Origin: Desulfatitalea sp.
GTDB taxonomy: Bacteria; Desulfobacterota; Desulfobacteria; Desulfobacterales; Desulfosarcinaceae
Direction of reading: 5' to 3'
Length of the DNA: 9,329 bases
Assembly: GCA_013041835.1 (NCBI GenBank)
Contig: JABDRH010000502.1
Coordinates: forward strand, 1-9,329
How positions within the stretch are numbered: the first letter of the stretch is position 1; the number at the start of each line of letters is the position of its first letter. The notes below the pieces were generated by a model, which saw only the letters and a list, made by a program, of their open reading frames with translations, made no database searches and was not told the origin of the DNA. Shown piece after piece: positions 4,743 through 9,329 of the stretch. Made by a program: the position numbers and the translations under genes.

Positions 4743-6880
4743 TTTCGACACCTGTCCGAGGTTGGTCGGGATTCAAGGGCTTTTTTAACGTAATCCAATC
4801 CAAGGTCTGTCAACACTTCGTCTGAGGGAACACCGGTTTGCAAGTCGAACCCCATCGCTTCGTAATAGGCTTGGTTTCCTTCGTCGATGGGCGGCATGCG
4901 GTAGGCGTTGGGCCCTTTTTTCAGAACAGCTTCTTTTTTCCCTTTAACTTCTCGGTAGCCTCTTGCGCGGTCTGGCAGCCGCGTGTCCCTGAGGGTGATG
5001 TTACACATGAGGTTGAAGCAGTGCCGTACGGTTTTAATCCTTTTCCCAATGGTGACAAATTCACTTGGGGGAAAATTCCAGCCGGTGGCGCCATTTATCC
5101 ATTCCACCAATGGCGGCTCAACGGGTATCAATCCAAAGGCATCTAAACACAGGCCTAACCCATTGACAATATCGGCGCTGCAGCTCGTCAGCAATAGCTC
5201 GTCTTGACTTGGAACGGGATCATTTTTTACATTGTGTTGGGTTTTGGCAACATGTTGCATGAACTGGCCTTTCAGCCGATGAATGCTCTTTGCTTTTTTA
5301 TTTGAGCTGTCCGTTTCTGGGGCGGGAAGACCGCATCCGTTGCACGTGCTGGTATGTCGCCCGGGGGTGGGCTCTACTTCGTATTGAATGCCCAGTCCAA
5401 TTCCGCCAATTTGACGCGGATCATGCATCGGCAGTTCTTGTCCGCCGGCATGCATGGCGTATTGTGTAGCGTTAAAATGCTCGGCTGCGATTTTGACGCC
5501 TTCTTTTAGAATTTTTCCGATGCCTTCCCCTTTAATTATTTTTTCCACAAGAATTTTAACGCTATCGATGTTGCCCCACTCAAGAACAATGTTATCTGTT
5601 TGGTCGGGGGTGATCTTTTTGTTTTCAAAAGCCTCGATGGCCCATGCAACCACCACAGAACAACTAATTGTGTCGATGCTTGCTTTGTTGCACATTTCAT
5701 TGAGTTCAACAATGGCTGCTAAATTGTCACACTGGATAAGCCCGCCGAAGCCGCATGAAGTTTCGTATTCGATTTTATGAACCTGTTGAATGTCATCATC
5801 ATCTTTTGGAAGCGGATAATCGTGGATGCTTTTCGGGTAGTTCATCTTGCCCCCACAGCGCAGCGGGCAATGGTGGCATCCATACTTGCCGGTTTCATGG
5901 TCGGTGACCGAGTTGTTGGATATCTTGATTGCCTTTTTGGCCGGGAAATCGATATATCCAACGCCTTTCCAATTCTTGATGGGTGAATCTCCAATGTTTG
6001 CGGACAATGCCGTGGTGCCGCAGGTCCCCCATCTCTTCATGCCATAGAAATCGAGATTATTAGGCTCTACTGCGTTTAACCAATTGTGCTTTTGAAGAAA
6101 ACGCACGACACCGGAAAACAAGGGTGTGTAGCCAAACCAACTGACCAAATCATCTATCCAGCCTCCTGATGCGGCGCACATTTGGTTCATGAAGTTTCCG
6201 GTCAGCGTGGACATGGTCACGACATCATGGATATGGGTTGCCTGGTTTGCTCCCAGGCAGAGTGCTTTGAGCTTTTTACTGCCCATGATTGCGCCGAGCC
6301 CGCTTCGTGCGGCAGCTCTTCCTTTATCGGTAATGATCGCACCAAAACGGCAAAGATTTTCTGCGCCTTCACCAATGCAAGCAACCTGATAATTCGCCCC
6401 ATGTCGTTTTTGCAAAATGTCTTGGGTTTGGGCGGTATCTTTCTTTTTCCACAGGTCTGCTGCATCTCGCAACTCCATATTGCCATCTTCGATAAGCAGG
6501 TATACCGGTTTGGCACTGATGTTTTTAAATAGGATGCCGTCATATCCGGTTTTTTTTATGGCCGGCGCAAAATAGCCACCACAATTGGCATCGCCCCAGC
6601 CACCCGTGAGCGGGCTTTTGCCAATGACTTCAAATCGACCACTGAAAAATGCCCCGGTGTTCGTTAAAAGTCCGCTCATGAACCCGATGACGTTATCCGG
6701 CCCCAGCGGGTCCGCCTTGTATACCTCATTGTCAAAGAGTACTTTTGCGCCTAATCCATAGCCGGTAAGGTATTCTTTGTATACATCGGCAGGGATGGTT
6801 TGCTCAGTAAATTGTTTTTCTTTTTCGGTCTGAGACAAATCAACCCACAGCAGTTTGCCCATGCAACCGAAATATTCCAT
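4739..6880 (-). CDS. aor: Aldehyde:ferredoxin oxidoreductase (tungsten-dependent, AOR family)
   Basis: The 713-residue cytoplasmic enzyme would oxidise an aldehyde to its carboxylic acid (or run the reverse), passing electrons to ferredoxin. The N-terminal pterin-binding domain reads GYGLGAKVLFD (40-50), DPLGPDNVIGFMSGLLTNTG (57-76), FFSGRFEVIGKSPLTGGWGD (78-97) and GRAAARSGLGAIMGSKKLKA (187-206). The 4Fe-4S ligands are C335, C338 and C342 (GCHHCPLRC), with C578 in NGLGLCLD as the fourth. The usual Asp of the DxxGLC pterin motif is Asn573 here, and the other motif reads DTISCS (403-408). The protein is about 100 residues longer than archaeal AOR (605 aa), mainly from insertions before the first Cys cluster and between the cluster and C578. 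There is no signal peptide. ATG 6880 has an excellent AAGGAGGG four bases upstream. It is translationally coupled to the yhhN-like gene. No MoaD-like or ferredoxin gene is seen beside it, and the substrate is unknown. Confidence 0.93.
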   Translation of the reverse strand: MEYFGCMGKLLWVDLSQTEKEKQFTEQTIPADVYKEYLTGYGLGAKVLFDNEVYKADPLGPDNVIGFMSGLLTNTGAFFSGRFEVIGKSPLTGGWGDANCGGYFAPAIKKTGYDGILFKNISAKPVYLLIEDGNMELRDAADLWKKKDTAQTQDILQKRHGANYQVACIGEGAENLCRFGAIITDKGRAAARSGLGAIMGSKKLKALCLGANQATHIHDVVTMSTLTGNFMNQMCAASGGWIDDLVSWFGYTPLFSGVVRFLQKHNWLNAVEPNNLDFYGMKRWGTCGTTALSANIGDSPIKNWKGVGYIDFPAKKAIKISNNSVTDHETGKYGCHHCPLRCGGKMNYPKSIHDYPLPKDDDDIQQVHKIEYETSCGFGGLIQCDNLAAIVELNEMCNKASIDTISCSVVVAWAIEAFENKKITPDQTDNIVLEWGNIDSVKILVEKIIKGEGIGKILKEGVKIAAEHFNATQYAMHAGGQELPMHDPRQIGGIGLGIQYEVEPTPGRHTSTCNGCGLPAPETDSSNKKAKSIHRLKGQFMQHVAKTQHNVKNDPVPSQDELLLTSCSADIVNGLGLCLDAFGLIPVEPPLVEWINGATGWNFPPSEFVTIGKRIKTVRHCFNLMCNITLRDTRLPDRARGYREVKGKKEAVLKKGPNAYRMPPIDEGNQAYYEAMGFDLQTGVPSDEVLTDLGLDYVKKALESRPTSDRCRK

Positions 6881-6974
6881 GTACCCTCCTTCGGCAAATT
6901 CACCTTTATTTATGCCATGTTATTGAAACGGTTGAAGCAGCAGGGTGCATTGTCAATGAATGTGATTTCGGTGG

Positions 6975-7109
6975 ATGCACCTACGAATCAAATGGATTGA
7001 GACGCCGATGGTCACCTATATGCCGCTGGATGGAATTGTGGTGGAAATGGATACCGCGGGAGATCTCCGAACGCGTTGTCCGACTGAGGGGAATATCATA
7101 ATGAAGTGA
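6975..7109 (+). CDS. Possible small protein divergent to aor (44 aa)
   Basis: The frame MHLRIKWIETPMVTYMPLDG, then IVVEMDTAGDLRTRCPTEGN and IIMK before TGA, has a plausible composition, with a GGTGG just before the ATG but poorly spaced. No family is recognised. It could be the start of a beta-grasp (MoaD/ThiS-like) protein, of the sort often found near AOR genes, cut short after about 44 codons; this is a guess from the strand pattern only. It may also be chance. Confidence 0.25.
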   Translation: MHLRIKWIETPMVTYMPLDGIVVEMDTAGDLRTRCPTEGNIIMK

Positions 7110-7124
7110 CCAGTTTCTTCATTA
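7099..7124. terminator. Inverted repeat, weak terminator candidate
   Basis: TAATGAAG (7099-7106) and CTTCATTA (7117-7124) pair perfectly around a 10-nt loop. It lies between the mechanosensitive-channel stop (minus) and the divergent aor region, overlapping the stop of the possible small plus-strand frame. No T-run follows on either strand and the stem is AT-rich, so termination is uncertain. Confidence 0.3.
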
Positions 7125-7168
7125 CATCTTTAGCATAAAAAGATATGAATGCAAGCGGTAAAGTGGCG

Positions 7169-8245
7169 CTACCCGACCCCGGTGGTGCCCGTTTCCGCCG
7201 GGCGGGGGATCATGAGTGTCTGGGTCGGGTAAGCGAATTCGATGCCTTCCGCTTCAAAGGCTTTGTAAATGCCAAGGTTGATCGCTTGCTGGATATCCAT
7301 ATAGACCGCATAATCGGGGTTAAGCACCCAGTAAACCACTTCGAAATCCAGTGAATAGGGACCGTATGCCTTAAAGTGGGCGCGGTCGAAACGGATCTTG
7401 TCTTGCGCTTCGATGAGGCTTCGTATCATACCCGGAATCTTTTCGAGTTTGTCCGGCGGTGTTTGATAGACAACGCCGATGGAGAAAACCACCCGGCGTT
7501 CGTACATGCGTTTGAAGTTGCGAATGCGACTGCTCAGCAGGTCGTTGTTGGAAAAAATCAGTTGTTCTCCGGAAAGGCTGCGGATGCGGGTGGTCTTGAG
7601 CCCCACATATTCCACAGTGCCCAGCAGGTCATCCACGATGATGAAGTCGCCGATCACAAACGGCTTGTCCAGTACGATGGAAAAGGAGGCGAACACGTCA
7701 CCCAGGATGTTTTGCACCGCCAGCGCCACCGCCACGCCGCCGACGCCCAGCCCAGCCACCAGGGCGGTGATGTTAACGCCGAAGTTATCCAGGGCCACCA
7801 GCAGCACGATGAGCCACACCAGTACGCGCGACAGAAACGAAACAGAACCGAGCATGGTGACCGCTTCTGCATTTTTTTCAAGGGTTTTGAGGCGATACTG
7901 CTCGAAGGAAGTACGGATGATCTGGTTGGCGATCAGGCCGATCTGCACCAGCAGGCTGATGAAAAAAATGCTCTCAATGATTCCGGCGCTGGTATCGGGC
8001 AATGCAAGCACCAGGGAGCCGGCATACAAAGCGGCCACCAGCAGAAAGAACGCCTTGACACGGCCGATGACCGCCAATGCGATCCCGCGCCATGCATTGC
8101 CATTTTCGCCTGTCCGGTTCAACTGCTTAAGCAGGATCGCTTTGGTTATGCGGGTCAAAAAATAGACGACAACCGCAGTGGCCATCGCCATGAGCCAAAC
8201 CTGCAATGCATTGTGATAAAACGGATATTCCAAAATCGGTCTCAC
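7169..8245 (-). CDS. MscS-family mechanosensitive ion channel
   Basis: The 358-residue inner-membrane channel would open under membrane tension and release solutes on osmotic downshock. In order it shows four N-terminal membrane helices (about 16-32, 66-82, 91-110, 138-152); the pore-lining helix LVAGLGVGGVAVALAVQNIL (162-181), with the Gly/Ala packing pattern of MscS TM3; then DVFASFSIVLDKPFVIGDFI leading into the beta domain with GTVEYVGLKTTRIRSLSGEQ (209-228); and the cytoplasmic alpha/beta cage domain to the C-terminus. It is longer than E. coli MscS (286 aa) by an extra N-terminal helix pair, resembling the YnaI-like group. I chose GTG 8245, with a GGGGG run about 5-10 bases upstream; the open frame extends to a TTG at 8302 without a ribosome binding site. 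Flanking genes are on the same strand but separated by about 190 bp or more, so it is probably transcribed on its own. Confidence 0.92.
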   Translation of the reverse strand: MRPILEYPFYHNALQVWLMAMATAVVVYFLTRITKAILLKQLNRTGENGNAWRGIALAVIGRVKAFFLLVAALYAGSLVLALPDTSAGIIESIFFISLLVQIGLIANQIIRTSFEQYRLKTLEKNAEAVTMLGSVSFLSRVLVWLIVLLVALDNFGVNITALVAGLGVGGVAVALAVQNILGDVFASFSIVLDKPFVIGDFIIVDDLLGTVEYVGLKTTRIRSLSGEQLIFSNNDLLSSRIRNFKRMYERRVVFSIGVVYQTPPDKLEKIPGMIRSLIEAQDKIRFDRAHFKAYGPYSLDFEVVYWVLNPDYAVYMDIQQAINLGIYKAFEAEGIEFAYPTQTLMIPRPAETGTTGVG

Positions 8246-8379
8246 CTGCGCCCCCTGATTGATGATGGCAATTATAACCCAAAAGCAAGTTATGGCAAGC
8301 AAGATGGTGCAATTCGTTTTTTTTGGCCTGCACCCCTACCAACGCATCAAGCCAACAAGCCAGGTGGGTTGGGGTCGCC

Positions 8380-8405
8380 CCGGGGCGGTCGGGTAGCCGC
8401 CCCGG
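8380..8405. terminator. Strong GC hairpin between the metal-binding protein and mscS genes
   Basis: CCGGGGCGG (8380-8388) and CCGCCCCGG (8397-8405) pair perfectly over 9 bp with an 8-nt loop. It lies 35 bp beyond the stop of the ZraP-like gene and upstream of mscS, where a terminator is expected. No T-run follows on either strand, so it is not a classical intrinsic terminator. It may instead stabilise the mRNA end or act with Rho. Confidence 0.45.
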
Positions 8406-8439
8406 AGTGGTGTGACGTTTACCTAAATGATGTTAGGGG

Positions 8440-8919
8440 TTACCAGCAATAACCCGGTCCCATTCCGGCGCCGCGTCCAAAGCCGCGTCCCCGAAAGTCC
8501 TCGGGAAGCAGTTTACGCATTTCAAGACGATGGGTAACTCTCTTCTGGTCGAAGCGGGCCTGAAGCGCCGAAAGTTCTTTCTGCAAATCGGCCACTTTCC
8601 CGGCATCCGGTTCGTCCTGATTCAGGGCATTGCGCAACGCCACGCTCTTTTCTTCGATTTTTCCCCGAAGGTCACGGGTCTCTTGATAAAAAGCTTTCCG
8701 CGCAGCATCGATCTTGGCGCCCTGCTCTTCGGTGAGGCCTGCTCCCGGGCCGTAAACGCAGCCACGCATGCAGCCGCCGCAATTGCCGCAATCGCCGTAC
8801 CCCATGCCTTGCCCGCCTTGCATGCCCTTATGGCGGCCGCATCCGCCGTGGGCAAAAGCCGCCGTGGCCAATAGGAACAGGATTGCTGAAATGCTTAAAG
8901 TCGTTTTAACCGTTTTCAT
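8440..8919 (-). CDS. ZraP/Spy-like (LTXXQ) periplasmic metal-responsive protein
   Basis: This 159-residue exported protein has a signal peptide (MKTVKTTLSISAILFLLATA, predicted cleavage after AFA at residue 23). Next is a Gly-rich His/Cys metal-binding segment with H24, C27, H30, C44, C47, C50 and C54 (DCGNCGGCMRGC), then GLTEEQGAKIDAARKAFYQE (61-80), which fits the LTxxQ motif region, and a long amphipathic helical part to about 137 (LQKELSALQARFDQKRVTHR). It ends in a Gly/Arg-rich tail, GRGFGRGAGMGPGYCW. The architecture is that of ZraP-type periplasmic chaperones and heavy-metal sensors, which bind zinc and damp an envelope-stress two-component system. Compared with E. coli ZraP it has more Cys at the N-terminus. 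ATG 8919 has AAAGGAG eight bases upstream. A -24/-12 promoter lies just upstream. No sensor kinase or regulator gene is visible here. Confidence 0.85.
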   Translation of the reverse strand: MKTVKTTLSISAILFLLATAAFAHGGCGRHKGMQGGQGMGYGDCGNCGGCMRGCVYGPGAGLTEEQGAKIDAARKAFYQETRDLRGKIEEKSVALRNALNQDEPDAGKVADLQKELSALQARFDQKRVTHRLEMRKLLPEDFRGRGFGRGAGMGPGYCW

Positions 8920-8965
8920 AAGATTCGCTCCTTTCGTGGATGGGCATTATTTACGGATCAATCAT

Positions 8966-8982
8966 CGCAAGGTAAATGCCAA
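8966..8982 (-). promoter_or_regulatory. Probable sigma-54 (-24/-12) promoter of the ZraP-like gene
   Basis: Read on the minus strand the site is TTGGCATTTACCTTGCG. The GG and GC doublets are separated by exactly 10 bases, and TTGGCA...TTGC fits the sigma-54 consensus (YTGGCACR-N4-TTGCW). The predicted start of transcription is about 12 nt past the GC, near 8955, leaving a leader of roughly 36 nt before ATG 8919. The E. coli zraP promoter is also sigma-54 dependent, through ZraR, so gene type and promoter type agree. Confidence 0.65.
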
Positions 8983-9076
8983 ATGCCAATTTTTTTTCTT
9001 GGTTTCTATAAGTGACTAAAAATATGTGCTTTTTACATTTTTGCAAATAGCCGACGGCAGGATTATAACGGCTGGT

Positions 9077-9329
9077 ATGTGTAAAGCCTACCCGGTCGGG
9101 CCAGATGATCAGCGGGTTGTGTGTAAATATTATACAAGGTCAAGGTCCATAAATTCGGTCTACAACAAACTCAACGGTTTTGAAACCGCTACGTCTGCAC
9201 AGCTTGTGCGCTATGCCGCAAGGCAGGCGCAGCCATCATCGAAAAGCTTGACGGGGCGCAAAAACCTTTATTGCCAGGGTTTCGCATCAAGATGCGCGAC
9301 GGCAACTGTATCGAAGCCAGCCATAAGCG
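9077..9329 (+). pseudogene. IS4-family transposase, frameshifted and cut by the window edge
   Basis: The first frame gives SINSVYNKLNGFETATSAQL and VRYAARQA; after a shift at about 9213-9229 the next frame gives AAIIEKLDGAQKPLLPGFR and IKMRDGNCIEASHKR up to the last base. This is the N-terminal part of IS4-type DDE transposases, with RDGNC carrying the first catalytic Asp. Single-base loss near GCCGCAAGGCAGGC explains the shift. The codons from the ATG at 9077 to about 9145 do not look like the family N-terminus, so that part may be deleted or rearranged. The rest lies beyond the window; the copy is probably dead. Confidence 0.75.

Noticed and set aside
6860..6920. Sigma-54 promoter upstream of aor (TGGCATAAATAAAGG... 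on the minus strand)
   Set aside because: The spacing between the GG and the next GC is too long for a -24/-12 promoter.
6951..6956. TTGACA on the minus strand upstream of aor as a -35 box
   Set aside because: No acceptable -10 hexamer lies 16-18 bases downstream (AACCGT is found there), so no promoter was called.
7376..8452. A 358-codon open frame on the plus strand
   Set aside because: It is the antisense shadow of the MscS-family gene. Its product is rich in His, Gln and Asp without any family resemblance, whereas the minus strand shows full MscS motifs.

Overview
The window looks like chromosomal DNA of an anaerobic bacterium, most likely a Desulfobacterota (sulfate-reducer-type, former deltaproteobacterial) genome. 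This is inferred from gene content: a tungsten-type aldehyde:ferredoxin oxidoreductase (AOR), a short DksA/TraR-type zinc-finger protein, HU, a YhhN membrane protein, and a ZraP-like metal-responsive periplasmic protein behind a sigma-54-like promoter. No rRNA, tRNA or CRISPR array was seen.

The left part (1-2500) is an accessory graveyard. It holds the 3' part of an AraC-family regulator whose reading frame ends inside a long palindromic repeat (copy A, 303-434), a probable group II intron 3' end, one intact small secreted protein of unknown function (595-1119, minus), a second inverted copy of the repeat (copy B, 1235-1396), an IS1595-family transposase relic with a large in-frame internal deletion, and a tyrosine-recombinase relic frameshifted by a 5-bp tandem duplication.

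The middle (2632-3489, minus) is a small housekeeping cluster: a possible 51-residue small protein missing from a standard ORF scan, then dksA-like, then HU. Next to it lie more debris: a REP-like hairpin, a relic of a second araC gene with an in-frame stop, and repeat copy C (3897-4059), which runs right up to the stop codon of the next gene.

The most interesting unit is the two-gene operon at 4059-6880 (minus). A 713-residue AOR-family enzyme is translationally coupled (ATGA overlap) to a YhhN/TMEM86-family protein. Characterised YhhN/TMEM86 proteins are lysoplasmalogenases, which release a fatty aldehyde from the vinyl-ether lipid; AOR enzymes oxidise aldehydes to acids with ferredoxin. 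The pair therefore suggests an anaerobic plasmalogen turnover route in which a membrane enzyme releases the aldehyde and a cytoplasmic tungstoenzyme disposes of it. This is a hypothesis from gene order and family knowledge, not shown by the sequence alone.

The right part carries an MscS-family mechanosensitive channel (minus), a ZraP/LTXXQ-type secreted metal-binding protein (minus) with a well-spaced -24/-12 promoter, and, at the edge, the start of a frameshifted IS4-family transposase (plus) that continues out of the window.
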